A stretch of DNA of 64,000 nt from Ruegeria arenilitoris (GTDB lineage Bacteria; Pseudomonadota; Alphaproteobacteria; Rhodobacterales; Rhodobacteraceae), in the NCBI RefSeq assembly GCF_013030265.1, contig NZ_WPZQ01000007.1, forward strand, positions 124,001 through 188,000, written 5' to 3'. The position numbers and the translations under genes are program-made. The notes beneath the pieces are model-generated. The model saw only the letters and a list, made by a program, of their open reading frames with translations, made no database searches and was not told the origin of the DNA. Position 1 is the first letter of the stretch. Each line of letters begins with the position of its first letter. Positions 9,424 through 18,600 of this stretch are shown in pieces.

Positions 9424-10287
9424 ATGTCAACGGTTCTTGCCCGTCAGGACAGGCTCAAGATCGCCTCGTTGCTTTCCCCCGCATATATCTGGCTGACAGT
9501 GGCAATTTTTCTGCCGCTGTCGGCGATGCTCTATTTCAGCTTTCTGTCGGATGTGCCGTTTGGAGATGCCGAATGGCGTTACACCACGGACAACTATCAG
9601 GCGTTCTTTCAAACCTCGACCTATGCAACGCTGCTGTGGAAATCCATAAAGCTCGGCCTGACGGTGACCGCGGTTTCGGTGCTTGTAGGTTTTCCCTGCG
9701 CTTATGTGTTGGCCAAGGTGATCAAGGGAAAATCGCGCGAGGCACTGTTTCTGCTGGTTATCCTACCCTTCTGGTCAAACTCACTGGTTCGTATCTTTTC
9801 ATGGGCGATCGTGCTGCGCGGGAACGGAGTGCTCGATCTGGGCCTGAATGCAATTCTGCCTTTTGAGGTGGATGTGAACCTGATGTTCTCAACTCCGGCC
9901 ATCGTGATCGGACTGGTTCATTCCTACCTGCCTTATGTGATCCTGACGTCGTATCTGGCGCTGCAGGCAATAGATGACAGCTTGATTGATGCCGCCCGCT
10001 CAATGGGTGCTAACAAGTTGACCATCCTGTGGCGCCTCATTCTCCCTCTTTCGCTGCCGGGCTTGTTGGCGGGCGCCGTGCTGATATTTGTGCCCGTAGT
10101 CGGGTCATTCATGGAACCCCGCATCCTAGGCGGACGCGTTGGCACATATTTTGGCACCGTCATCGAGGACCAATTCGTTGCTGTCTTCAACTGGCCATTG
10201 GGAGCCGCATTGTCCTTTATCCTGCTGGCAGTTGTGTTGCTGATCCTGGCAACCGCCAGCCCGGTTCTGCGGAGGGCTCAGGCATGA
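9424..10287 (+). CDS. ABC importer inner-membrane permease, PotB type
   Basis: A 287-aa protein with about six transmembrane helices, beginning with LLSPAYIWLTVAIFLPLSAMLY. The EAA loop that contacts the ATPase is AARSMGANKLTILWRLILP in the C-terminal half. It overlaps the next permease by ATGA at 10284-10287 and forms the channel with it. Confidence 0.9.
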   Translation: MSTVLARQDRLKIASLLSPAYIWLTVAIFLPLSAMLYFSFLSDVPFGDAEWRYTTDNYQAFFQTSTYATLLWKSIKLGLTVTAVSVLVGFPCAYVLAKVIKGKSREALFLLVILPFWSNSLVRIFSWAIVLRGNGVLDLGLNAILPFEVDVNLMFSTPAIVIGLVHSYLPYVILTSYLALQAIDDSLIDAARSMGANKLTILWRLILPLSLPGLLAGAVLIFVPVVGSFMEPRILGGRVGTYFGTVIEDQFVAVFNWPLGAALSFILLAVVLLILATASPVLRRAQA

Positions 10288-11069
10288 AGGGGACATATCT
10301 CGCCTGGGTCGGAAAAGCCTGGCTTGGGCTGATCCTGTTCTTTCTCTACGCGCCAATCATCGTCATGGCGTTCATGTCCTTCAACGCCTCGCAGTATTAT
10401 CAGTTGCCTTTCGAGTTTTCGCTGACCTGGTATGAAAAACTGGGCCAGAATACCGAGATTCTAAACGCCGCGACCCGGTCGGTTCTTATCGCGCTGACGA
10501 CAACGGTGATTGCCACAACACTGGGGACAGCCGCATCTCTGGCGCTTTTCAGGTTCGAGTTTCGCGGAAAGCGATTTCTGCAGGTCATGCTGTTCCCGCC
10601 GATCGCAATCCCCTGGCTCATTACCGGCACGGCAATGTTGATCTTTTTCTACGGCGTCGGATTGGGGCGTGGCACACCTTCTGTTCTGATTGGCCATGTC
10701 GCTCTCGCTCTGCCTTACGTAATCGTGGTGGTAAGCGCTCGGCTGGCGACCTTTGACGTGACCTTGGAAGAGGCTGCCCGATCCATGGGCGCAGACAGCT
10801 GGACCGTGACCAGACGCGTGACCCTGCCATGGATTGCGTCGGGTATCATCGCGGGTGCCCTGTTCGCCTTCGCGGTCAGCTTTGATCAGTTCGTCGTCTC
10901 GTATTTCCTGTCCGAACCCGGTGACAGTACTTTGCCGGTGCTGATCTACACGTCGATCCGCAAAGGTTTCACGCCGGAAATCAACGCAATCTCGACAATC
11001 ATAATCGTCATCTCAATGGCCGTGATGCTGTTTGCAGCCCGGTTTTCAAATTTCGGAGGAGAGCGCTGA
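10284..11069 (+). CDS. ABC importer inner-membrane permease, PotC type
   Basis: A 261-aa permease with about six hydrophobic helices. The EAA loop is EEAARSMGADSWTVTRRVTL. The frame is open upstream to 10029, but that part is the other frame of the PotB-type gene; ATG 10284 overlaps the upstream stop and starts with a normal permease N-terminus (MKGTYLAWVGKAW). Its TGA shares one base with the ATPase ATG. Confidence 0.9.
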   Translation: MKGTYLAWVGKAWLGLILFFLYAPIIVMAFMSFNASQYYQLPFEFSLTWYEKLGQNTEILNAATRSVLIALTTTVIATTLGTAASLALFRFEFRGKRFLQVMLFPPIAIPWLITGTAMLIFFYGVGLGRGTPSVLIGHVALALPYVIVVVSARLATFDVTLEEAARSMGADSWTVTRRVTLPWIASGIIAGALFAFAVSFDQFVVSYFLSEPGDSTLPVLIYTSIRKGFTPEINAISTIIIVISMAVMLFAARFSNFGGER

Positions 11070-12112
11070 TGGCCGAAGTCTCTGTTCAGAACGTCACTAA
11101 ATCCTTTGGATCGCTCAAGGCGCTGAACGATGTCACCATGGATTTCCCGAACGGCGGTTTTTTTGCCCTGCTCGGCCCGTCCGGCAGTGGCAAGACAACG
11201 TTGCTTCGCACCATCGCGGGTTTCATCTTTGCGGATAGCGGCTCGATCTATATCGGCGACCAATCTGTCGAGAACATTCCGGTCGAAAAGCGCGATATCG
11301 GGATGATGTTTCAGAACTATGCCCTGTTTCCCAACATGACGGTGGCAGACAATGTAGGCTTTGGACTGCGCGTGCGTAAAGTAGGCGCCGCAGAAGAGCG
11401 CCGCCGTGTGGGTGAGGCGTTAGAGCTCGTTCAGCTTGGCCAGTTAGGCGACCGAAAACCGCACCAGCTTTCCGGCGGGCAGCGACAGCGCGTGGCATTG
11501 GCGCGGGCAATCGTGACCAATCCCAAAGTGCTGTTGCTGGACGAACCTCTGTCAGCGCTGGACAAGTCGTTGCGTGTGGACATGCAGATCGAACTAAAGC
11601 GCATCCAGCGCGAGATTGGGATTACTACGATCTTTGTAACCCACGATCAGGAGGAGGCTCTGACCTTGTCCGACAAGATCGGCATCCTCAGACAAGGCGC
11701 TATGATTCAAGCCGGCCCACCACGGGAGGTGTACAATAACCCCGTCGATATCTTCACAGCCGAGTTTCTGGGTGAAGCAAACATTCTGACCGCACAGGGC
11801 GGCACAGCGCTGAGCTCCGCCAGGGCGGATATCAAACTGCCAAGCGGGGCGACAGAACAGTCTACTCTCGCTGTCCGGCCCGAGAACATGAGCATTTCAA
11901 CCTCGGAACCCGGCGGGGATGCGATTTCCAAGATCCCCGCAACACTGGTCCGGCGCATCTTTGCTGGTGCAATGGCGACCTGTGTTTTGGAAAACGGCGG
12001 AAACACATTCAAGGTGATCGCGCGCGATCAGGACATCCCGGACCTACCAGAAGGCGGCGAAATCTGGCTGAGCTGGAAACCGGAACACACAATGGTTGTT
12101 CCCAACCCATAG
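11069..12112 (+). CDS. ABC importer ATP-binding subunit, PotA type
   Basis: A 347-aa ATPase with Walker A GPSGSGKTT (about residues 34-42), Q-loop MMFQNYALFP, signature LSGGQRQR, Walker B VLLLDEPLSALD and the switch histidine in FVTHDQEEA. The last 100 residues form a TOBE-type regulatory domain (LAVRPENM). The ATG overlaps the permease stop, and GGAGGA gives a strong ribosome-binding site. It is the last gene of the operon that begins at 5604. Confidence 0.92.
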   Translation: MAEVSVQNVTKSFGSLKALNDVTMDFPNGGFFALLGPSGSGKTTLLRTIAGFIFADSGSIYIGDQSVENIPVEKRDIGMMFQNYALFPNMTVADNVGFGLRVRKVGAAEERRRVGEALELVQLGQLGDRKPHQLSGGQRQRVALARAIVTNPKVLLLDEPLSALDKSLRVDMQIELKRIQREIGITTIFVTHDQEEALTLSDKIGILRQGAMIQAGPPREVYNNPVDIFTAEFLGEANILTAQGGTALSSARADIKLPSGATEQSTLAVRPENMSISTSEPGGDAISKIPATLVRRIFAGAMATCVLENGGNTFKVIARDQDIPDLPEGGEIWLSWKPEHTMVVPNP

Positions 12113-12179
12113 TGGATTTCTTTGGTCCCAAGCGGTTCAGTCACAAATTCCCTTGAGTGCACAGCAAGCAGAATAGGTG

Positions 12180-12212
12180 GCAGCCCTGCTATTTCTGGGC
12201 TGCATTTTGCTT
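12180..12212 (+). terminator. terminator between convergent operons
   Basis: GCAGCCC (12180-12186) and GGGCTGC (12197-12203) form a 7-bp stem with a 10-nt loop, followed by ATTTTGCTTTT on the plus strand. It ends the ABC importer operon just before the convergent dehydrogenase gene. Confidence 0.6.
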
Positions 12213-12220
12213 TTCGATAG

Positions 12221-13159
12221 TCACTTTCCCTCTTTCACTTCTGTTAAAGCCGCCTGCATCTTCACAATTCTAGCATCGCGCAAAGCGGCAAGTTCTTCGA
12301 CTGATGTGTCGTTGTGCGATGCCGCCAGACCCTGTGCTAGCAATTCTGCAACTTCAGGAGTGAGTTGGGGTGTTCCAAGATCATCCCACCAGCCATTGAA
12401 CGTGTCGGCGAAATGATCACAAAAAGCAGGAAGACCGCCTGATCCAGCACCAAGGCTGAAGAGTGTCGTCGGCCCCATGGCGGCCCATCGTAACCCAGGT
12501 CCAGCGGACATGGCCTTGTCGACGTCTCCGACGCTGGCGACACCGGTTTGCACCAAGTGAATGGCCTCGCGCCAGACAGCCGCCTGCAATCGGTTGGCGA
12601 CATGGCCGGGGACTTCCTTGTTAACACGGATAGTGACCTTACCGATGTCCTTGTAGAATGCCTCGGCCGTGGACACCGCATCTGCGTCAGTCAGGTCGTT
12701 GCCCATCACTTCGACCAGCGGGATCAGGTGCGGCGGGTTGAAAGGATGGCCAAGAATAAAGCGACCCGGGTTTTGCCAACCTGCCTGCATCTGGCCAAGC
12801 GTCAGGCCGGAAGCCGAGCTTGCGATGACAGCATGCGGCGCAATACCCGGTTCGATCTCAGCAAAAATTGCGTGCTTGATCGGCAAGCGTTCGGGGACGT
12901 TCTCCTGTACGAAGTCCGCGCCCTCAACCGCTTCGCGCGCCGAACGAACGAAGGTGACCTGATCGTGGGAACCTCGCGTTGTCAGACCCAGTTCATCCAT
13001 GGATTTCCAGGCTTGGTCGATATAGGCGCGTACGCCGCTTTCCACACCATCGGCGGGATCGTAGACCGTTACAGACCGGCCCGAGGCCAGAAACAGGGCG
13101 GTCCAGCTGGCGCCAATAGTGCCCGCGCCCAGAACAGCAGTATGTGAGATTTCTACCAT
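12221..13159 (-). CDS. 3-hydroxyacyl-CoA dehydrogenase-family enzyme, L-carnitine 3-dehydrogenase-like
   Basis: A 312-aa NAD-dependent dehydrogenase. The Rossmann motif GAGTIGASW is at residues 11-19, the catalytic-region motif GHPFNPPHLIPLVEV near 140, and KEVPGHVANRLQAAVWREA in the hinge. The family includes L-carnitine 3-dehydrogenase (carnitine to 3-dehydrocarnitine) and L-gulonate dehydrogenase. The BKACE gene at 15329-16264 would cleave the resulting 3-keto acid, which favours a carnitine-like beta-hydroxy acid substrate. It is the last gene of a minus-strand operon; its ATG shares one base with the upstream SDR stop. Confidence 0.82.
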   Translation of the reverse strand: MVEISHTAVLGAGTIGASWTALFLASGRSVTVYDPADGVESGVRAYIDQAWKSMDELGLTTRGSHDQVTFVRSAREAVEGADFVQENVPERLPIKHAIFAEIEPGIAPHAVIASSASGLTLGQMQAGWQNPGRFILGHPFNPPHLIPLVEVMGNDLTDADAVSTAEAFYKDIGKVTIRVNKEVPGHVANRLQAAVWREAIHLVQTGVASVGDVDKAMSAGPGLRWAAMGPTTLFSLGAGSGGLPAFCDHFADTFNGWWDDLGTPQLTPEVAELLAQGLAASHNDTSVEELAALRDARIVKMQAALTEVKEGK

Positions 13160-13899
13160 CAGAATAGCCCTGTATTGATAGGTGATGCAGCAGTCATTCC
13201 ACCGTCAATCGTGAACAACTGCCCTGTGGCGAACCCTGCCTCATCCGACGCCAGCCATACAGCCATGGCGGCAATGTCGGCAGGCTGGCCAAACCGGCGT
13301 GTGGCATGCCGGGACAGCGCGTCCTTTCGGGCCGCGTGCGGGTCATCGGACAGATCAAATCCAGCGTCCAACATGCCTGTCTCGATCCAGCCGGGACAGA
13401 TCGCATTGCAGCGAATTTTTGGGCCATGATCCACCGCGATCGAGCGTGTCAGTCCATGAACAAAGGCCTTTGACGCGTTATAGAGCGCCATGGATGGGTC
13501 CGCGACCTTGCCGGAAATCGACCCGATATTGATGATCGAACCGCCCTGCGGCATGACCGGAATAAACGCCCGGCACATGTTAAATACGCCCCGACAATTA
13601 GCCCCAATGACCAGATCCCAATCGGCGTCGGTACTTTCGACAACAGTTTTTTCAACCTGCACGCCAGCATTGTTGACCAGAATATCGACGACACCGGCAG
13701 CTTGAGCCAGTTCTTCGACCTGCTCCACGTCAGATACGTCCGCACCGTACCAGGTTACCGCATCCGGCAGGCCCTTAGGCCGGTTGCCGCGCCCGCATGT
13801 GCTAACGGTTGCGCCCTCGGCTAAAAAAGCCTCAACAATCCCGCGCCCGATGCCTTGGCGGCCACCGGTGACCAGTGCTCTTTTCCCAGCCAACCGCAT
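13159..13899 (-). CDS. short-chain dehydrogenase/reductase (SDR)
   Basis: A 246-aa classical SDR: cofactor motif TGGRQGIGRG (residues 11-20), NNAGV, and the active-site pair YNASK. The substrate is not readable. Overlaps of one base with both neighbouring genes show strong translational coupling, so it should act in the same pathway as the aldehyde dehydrogenase and the carnitine-dehydrogenase-like enzyme. Confidence 0.88.
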   Translation of the reverse strand: MRLAGKRALVTGGRQGIGRGIVEAFLAEGATVSTCGRGNRPKGLPDAVTWYGADVSDVEQVEELAQAAGVVDILVNNAGVQVEKTVVESTDADWDLVIGANCRGVFNMCRAFIPVMPQGGSIINIGSISGKVADPSMALYNASKAFVHGLTRSIAVDHGPKIRCNAICPGWIETGMLDAGFDLSDDPHAARKDALSRHATRRFGQPADIAAMAVWLASDEAGFATGQLFTIDGGMTAASPINTGLF

Positions 13900-15317
13900 C
13901 AGTGTGCCACCATGACGTGACGGATCGAAGTATAGGCATCGAGGGCATAGACACTCATGTCACAGCCGGTTCCGGACCCTTTCATCGCGGCCCATGGCAT
14001 TTCCGGGGTCCCTACCCCATGGGTGTTGACCCATGTAAAACCGTAACGCAGTCGGCTGGTCATCTCCATTGCGCGACCGACATTTGCGGTCCAGACCGAA
14101 GAGGCCAGCCCATAACGGCCAGAATTGGCAATGCGCAAGGCATCTTCGGCGTCACTGAAACGAGAGACTGAGACGACGGGGCCGAAGACTTCATGAGTGG
14201 CCACCTCAGCATCGTTGTCGACATTGGCCAAAACGGTCGGCTGGTAGAAGTAACCCGCACCGTCGCCTGAAGCGCCGCCGGTTACGACCTCGCAACTGGT
14301 GCGGGCGCGGTCCACGAAGCCCGCCACGCGGTCACGCTGGCCGGCTGAGATCACCGGGCCCATTTCCGTGCCTTCAGCTTTTTGACTGCCGATCTTGATT
14401 TGGCTGACCTGAGCCGCAATTGCCGCGACCAGCTTGTCATAGGCACCGTCTTGTACCAGCACGCGGCAAGGCTGAGCACAGTCCTGACCGGCGTTGAAAA
14501 AACTGCCAAACCTGATCGTTTCGGCAACGGCTTCGATATCCGCATCGTCAAAGACGATCACCGGGGCCTTGCCGCCCAGTTCCAGATGCACATGGCGGAT
14601 CTGATTACCTGCAGCCCGCATCGCCGCCATGCCGGTGGCCGGGCTGCCGGTTACGGTAATGGCCTCCATCGCGGGGCTGTTGATCAGTTGGTCTCCGATA
14701 GTCGGACCGGCGCCATGGATCACATTCAGAACACCTTTAGGCAGAATATCGTTCAAAAGCTCAGCGGCTCGTAACGTGGATAACGGCGTGAGTTCCGAGG
14801 GTTTCAGGACAACGGTGCAACCTGCGGCAATGGGCGCGGCCAGCTTCCAGGCGGCCATCATAAGCGGATAGTTCCAGGGTGCGATGGCCGCGACTGGCCC
14901 AACCGGATCGCGACGGATCATACTGGTATGGCCCGCCACATACTCACCTGCGGCAGAACCAGACATCGTCCGCGCTGCGCCAGCGAAGAACCGGAACGTG
15001 TCGATTGTCAGCGGCATCTCATCGTCACGAGCCGAAGGCCAGGGTTTGCCAGCGTTCAAACTTTCTAGCTCGGCCAGTTCATCCTGACTTTCTTCAAGGC
15101 AATCCGCGATAGCCAGCAAAAGCGCGGACCGTTCCGCCGGGGTGCTGCGCGAGAAGCTCTCAAAGGCTTCCTCGGACGAACGCACCGCGGCCTCGACCTG
15201 TTCTGGGCTGGCCTCATTCACCTGCGCAATCTCGGACCCGGTGGCCGGGTCCACGATGGTCAGCGCGGCACCGTCCCCGGCAACCAGTTCGCCATTGATC
15301 TGCATTTTTGTTTGCAT
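13899..15317 (-). CDS. NAD(P)-dependent aldehyde dehydrogenase, aminobutyraldehyde/betaine-aldehyde type
   Basis: A 472-aa aldehyde dehydrogenase with PWNYPLMMAAWK (cofactor site), the general-base Glu in LELGGKAP and the catalytic Cys in NAGQDCAQPC. Its length and these signatures fit the gamma-aminobutyraldehyde/betaine-aldehyde group. In this operon it could oxidise betaine aldehyde made from choline, or the aldehyde left when a Rieske enzyme cleaves a C-N bond. GGGGGAG lies just before the ATG. Confidence 0.85.
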   Translation of the reverse strand: MQTKMQINGELVAGDGAALTIVDPATGSEIAQVNEASPEQVEAAVRSSEEAFESFSRSTPAERSALLLAIADCLEESQDELAELESLNAGKPWPSARDDEMPLTIDTFRFFAGAARTMSGSAAGEYVAGHTSMIRRDPVGPVAAIAPWNYPLMMAAWKLAAPIAAGCTVVLKPSELTPLSTLRAAELLNDILPKGVLNVIHGAGPTIGDQLINSPAMEAITVTGSPATGMAAMRAAGNQIRHVHLELGGKAPVIVFDDADIEAVAETIRFGSFFNAGQDCAQPCRVLVQDGAYDKLVAAIAAQVSQIKIGSQKAEGTEMGPVISAGQRDRVAGFVDRARTSCEVVTGGASGDGAGYFYQPTVLANVDNDAEVATHEVFGPVVSVSRFSDAEDALRIANSGRYGLASSVWTANVGRAMEMTSRLRYGFTWVNTHGVGTPEMPWAAMKGSGTGCDMSVYALDAYTSIRHVMVAH

Positions 15318-15328
15318 GCTCTCCCCCT

Positions 15329-16264
15329 TCAGAAGGCAACCTGATCGCCACCTTTAAGCCCAAGGCGCGCACGCGCCTCGGCAGGGGTGGCGACAGTCAG
15401 GCCGAGATTTTCGACGATGTCGCGAATTTTCCGGACCTGCTGGGCGCTGGATACGGCCTTTTCGCCCGGCCCGATATACAGGCTGTCCTCCATCCCGACG
15501 CGGACATTACCACCCAGCAATGCGCTTTGGGTCGTAAAAGGCATCTGAAAGCGACCGGCGGCCAGAACCGACCATTCATACTCATCCCCGAACAGCTTGT
15601 TGGCGATAGTGTGCATATGCATCAGGTTATCGAGGTCGGCGCCAACACCGCCCAGAATACCAAACACCATCTGCACAAAAATCGGACCGTCGATCCAACC
15701 CTGATCGCGAATCCACGCGAGGTTGTAGAGGTGGCCGAGGTCATAGCATTCGAATTCAAATCGGGTGCCGTGGCCCTGCCCCAGTTCCTTTATGCAGTAT
15801 TCGATATCCGCGAAGGTATTTCGGAAAATGAAATCGCGGGTCATGTCCAGAAAATCGGGCTCCCACGCGTGTTTCCAGTTCGAATACTTATCCTTCATCG
15901 GGAAAATGCCGAAATTCATCGATCCGATATTCATGCTTGCCATCTCGGGCGAAGCTTTTACGGCAGCGCGCAGGCGTTCTTCGCGGGTCATGCCCAGACC
16001 ACCTCCGGTCGAGACATTCATGACCGCGTCCGTGGCCTGTTTGATCCGTGGCAGGAAGTCCATGAATAGGTCGGGATTTGGATCGGGCTTTCCGGTTTCC
16101 GGGTCGCGCGCATGAAGGTGGATAATCGAAGCGCCTGCCTCAGCTGCTTCGATTGATGCGGCTGCAATCTCGCTAGGCGTGATCGGCAGATGCTCGGACA
16201 TGGTGGGCGTGTGAATCCCCCCGGTCGGAGCGCAGGTGATGATGACAGACTTCTGCTTTGGCAT
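15329..16264 (-). CDS. beta-keto acid cleavage enzyme (BKACE, DUF849 family)
   Basis: A 311-aa Zn-dependent enzyme. The metal motif HLHAR is near residue 50, and the conserved glutamate region is NVRVGMEDSLYIGPG near 250. BKACEs condense a 3-keto acid with acetyl-CoA, giving a CoA ester plus acetoacetate; one known branch cleaves 3-dehydrocarnitine. With the carnitine-dehydrogenase-like gene in the same operon, dehydrocarnitine or an analogue is the leading candidate. The BKACE is 11 bp from the ALDH gene and 10 bp from the SDR gene. Confidence 0.87.
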   Translation of the reverse strand: MPKQKSVIITCAPTGGIHTPTMSEHLPITPSEIAAASIEAAEAGASIIHLHARDPETGKPDPNPDLFMDFLPRIKQATDAVMNVSTGGGLGMTREERLRAAVKASPEMASMNIGSMNFGIFPMKDKYSNWKHAWEPDFLDMTRDFIFRNTFADIEYCIKELGQGHGTRFEFECYDLGHLYNLAWIRDQGWIDGPIFVQMVFGILGGVGADLDNLMHMHTIANKLFGDEYEWSVLAAGRFQMPFTTQSALLGGNVRVGMEDSLYIGPGEKAVSSAQQVRKIRDIVENLGLTVATPAEARARLGLKGGDQVAF

Positions 16265-16274
16265 GGCGCGATCC

Positions 16275-17075
16275 TCAGAGCTTCATCTGCTGCACCTGGG
16301 CTGACAGCCCGCCATCCAGCACCCACAGTTGACCTGAGGCATAGCGTGCTTCGTCCGAGGCCAGCCAGTTAACCAGATTGGCAATGTCCTCGGGTGTGCC
16401 ATAGGTTCGCATCGGGTGAACATCGCGCACCGCCTGTTGCAGCTGATCAATGGTTTTCCCGCCAGCGCCGGAACCATCACCGGTGAAGAAACTTTGCAGC
16501 ATTGGCGTATCGATATAGCCCGGACAAATGGCGTTGACGCGAATGCCTTCAGGACCATGGTCACAAGCCATCGCGCGGGTCAACGCGTGGACGGCCCCTT
16601 TGGTGGCACAATAGGCTGCGAGACCCGGATCAGCGATGAAACCGTCATAGGAACCGAAGTTGATGATGCTGGCACTGGTCCCTGACTGGGCCGCTTTGCG
16701 CATCAGCGGCAGTGCGTACTTCGAAGTCAGAAACGTGCCAGTGCAGTTTACAGCAAAGCTGCGGTTCCATTCTTCCAGCGAGGTGTCCTCGATGGTTTTT
16801 TCAATCTCGATCCCTGCGGCGTTGACCAGAATATCCAGCTTACCAGTACCGGATTGGACCCGCTCCATTGCCGCGACTGCGTCGGTCTCTTGCGTGACGT
16901 CCAGTTTGACAAAGACGCTGCCATCCTCGTCATGTTCAGACAGCGAGCCCTGCGGGGTAAGATCGGCGGCATAGACATGAGCACCTTCGCGGAGGAAGCG
17001 CGCAACAATTGCACGCCCAATGCCACCGCGCCCGCCAGTCACCAAAGCGGTTTTGCCTTCAAGTTTTCCTGTCAT
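16275..17075 (-). CDS. short-chain dehydrogenase/reductase (SDR), second copy in the operon
   Basis: A 266-aa classical SDR with TGGRGGIGRA (residues 12-21), NAAGIEIEK and active-site YCATK. It resembles the SDR at 13159-13899 in family but differs in sequence. Its first 17 bases overlap the 3' end of the sulfatase gene. The substrate is unknown; an alcohol freed by the sulfatase is one possibility. Confidence 0.87.
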   Translation of the reverse strand: MTGKLEGKTALVTGGRGGIGRAIVARFLREGAHVYAADLTPQGSLSEHDEDGSVFVKLDVTQETDAVAAMERVQSGTGKLDILVNAAGIEIEKTIEDTSLEEWNRSFAVNCTGTFLTSKYALPLMRKAAQSGTSASIINFGSYDGFIADPGLAAYCATKGAVHALTRAMACDHGPEGIRVNAICPGYIDTPMLQSFFTGDGSGAGGKTIDQLQQAVRDVHPMRTYGTPEDIANLVNWLASDEARYASGQLWVLDGGLSAQVQQMKL

Positions 17076-18600
17076 CGGGGGTCCTCGGGTTTAAACGATA
17101 GTGTTCGGCCGCCACGGTCCAATCCATGTGGTTGCGCACATATTGCTGGCTGGCGTCAGACGGCGGGTTGTAGTCCCAATGCTCTCCGGCCCCTGCCTCC
17201 ATCGCAGCATGCAGCGCGCGCCGGGATTTCTGAGTGGCGATAATATTGCGACGCAGTTCTTCACTGTCCCATCGCTCGGTCACTTCTGCAGCGAAAGCTG
17301 CGGCAGCATCGCGATAAGTGGACCCATTAGCTATGTTTTTCGTTTCCAGCGGGTCCTGAGCCAGATCATAAAGCTGAGGCGGGTCTGCATCACAATGAAT
17401 GTACTTCAAAGGCCCGCGCCGGATCATGAAAACGGGATAGGGCGTCATCTCGGCACAGTATTCGCCGATCGCTTCGTCCACCGGGTCGGCTTCGCCACGC
17501 GCAAGGGGCATCAGGGAACGGCCATCCACCGGTTCGCCCAAAGTCGCTGCACTGCCACCAGCAATGTCGATGAAGGTTGGCAACAGGTCCAGAAGCGAGC
17601 ACGCATTTCCGGCTACGCCATGGGAAACACCCGCGCCCGCCATAATCAGCGGTACACGGGCAGAGTGTTCGAAGAAGTTCATCTTGTACCACAACCCACG
17701 CTCACCCAGCATATCGCCATGATCTGCTGTCACGATGATGATGGTGTTGTCGCTTTCACCGATATCTTCGATGGCTTTGACAATTTCACCGACCTTGCTG
17801 TCAAAATAGCTGACATTCGCCAGATAGGCGCGGCGGGCGCGGCGCACCTCTTCCTCGGACAGGGGCACCACGCTGGCTTCGATCCCATCCATCACCCGGC
17901 GCGAAAACGGATCCTGCTCATCCAGCGCTGGCACAAATTCGGGCATGGGAATCTCATCGTCATCATAGAGGTCCCACCATTCGGGTTTGGCGACGTAGGG
18001 ATCATGCGGATGGATAAAGCTGGCCACCATGCAAAAGGGTGTATCCTGCCCCGCCGCGCGTTCGCGTCCCCGGTCAATCAGCCAGCGACGCGCAGCAAAA
18101 CCGACCTCGTCATCGTAATCGGTCTGGAACGTTGCGACAGCTACACCGCTTTCCTTGACCGTCTGCATGTTGTGATACCACTTATCGATGCGCTCGTCCG
18201 GAGCTTCCCAATCTGGGGTCCACGCAAAATCGGCAGGGTAGATATCGGTGGTGACGCGATCCTGAAACCCGTGTTTCTGGTCGGGGCCTACGAAGTGCAT
18301 CTTGCCGGACAGGCAGGTGCGATATCCCAACGCCTTAAGATAATGCGCAAAGGTTGGGACAGAAGCGCGGAATTCACTTGCGTTGTCATAGGCGGCGATG
18401 CGGCTGATTAACTGGCCCGACATGAAAGCAAACCTAGACGGCGCGCAAAGCGGCGAATTGCAGTAAGCCGCATCAAATCGCATCCCCCGTGCCGCCAGCG
18501 CGTCGATATTCGGAGTCCTGGCGACCGGGTGGCCGTAGGCTCCGGTCCAATGTGGGGCCAGCTGATCTGCCATGATGACAACGATGTTGGGCCGCGTCAT
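17059..18600 (-). CDS. betC: sulfatase, choline-O-sulfatase (BetC) type
   Basis: A 513-aa type I sulfatase. The activation motif CAPSR (in NSPLCAPSRFAFMSG) carries the Cys converted to formylglycine. Metal ligands include MADQ near the start and the TADHGDMLGERGLWYKMNFFE block. Many stretches recall rhizobial BetC from memory (SGKMHFVGPDQKHGF, TTDIYPADF, HPHDPYVA, and near the C-terminus RNHM). BetC hydrolyses choline-O-sulfate to choline and sulfate. No signal peptide is seen, so it acts in the cytoplasm. The start overlaps the Rieske stop by ATGA. Its neighbours differ from the usual betICBA genes. Confidence 0.85.
   Translation of the reverse strand: MTRPNIVVIMADQLAPHWTGAYGHPVARTPNIDALAARGMRFDAAYCNSPLCAPSRFAFMSGQLISRIAAYDNASEFRASVPTFAHYLKALGYRTCLSGKMHFVGPDQKHGFQDRVTTDIYPADFAWTPDWEAPDERIDKWYHNMQTVKESGVAVATFQTDYDDEVGFAARRWLIDRGRERAAGQDTPFCMVASFIHPHDPYVAKPEWWDLYDDDEIPMPEFVPALDEQDPFSRRVMDGIEASVVPLSEEEVRRARRAYLANVSYFDSKVGEIVKAIEDIGESDNTIIIVTADHGDMLGERGLWYKMNFFEHSARVPLIMAGAGVSHGVAGNACSLLDLLPTFIDIAGGSAATLGEPVDGRSLMPLARGEADPVDEAIGEYCAEMTPYPVFMIRRGPLKYIHCDADPPQLYDLAQDPLETKNIANGSTYRDAAAAFAAEVTERWDSEELRRNIIATQKSRRALHAAMEAGAGEHWDYNPPSDASQQYVRNHMDWTVAAEHYRLNPRTPDDRKT

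Noticed and set aside
15308..16069. 253-codon plus-strand frame
   Set aside because: Antisense to the BKACE gene, whose catalytic motifs are clear on the minus strand.
17101..18411. Long open frame (436 codons) on the plus strand
   Set aside because: It is antisense to the sulfatase gene, has no recognisable domain and is explained by codon bias of the opposite strand.
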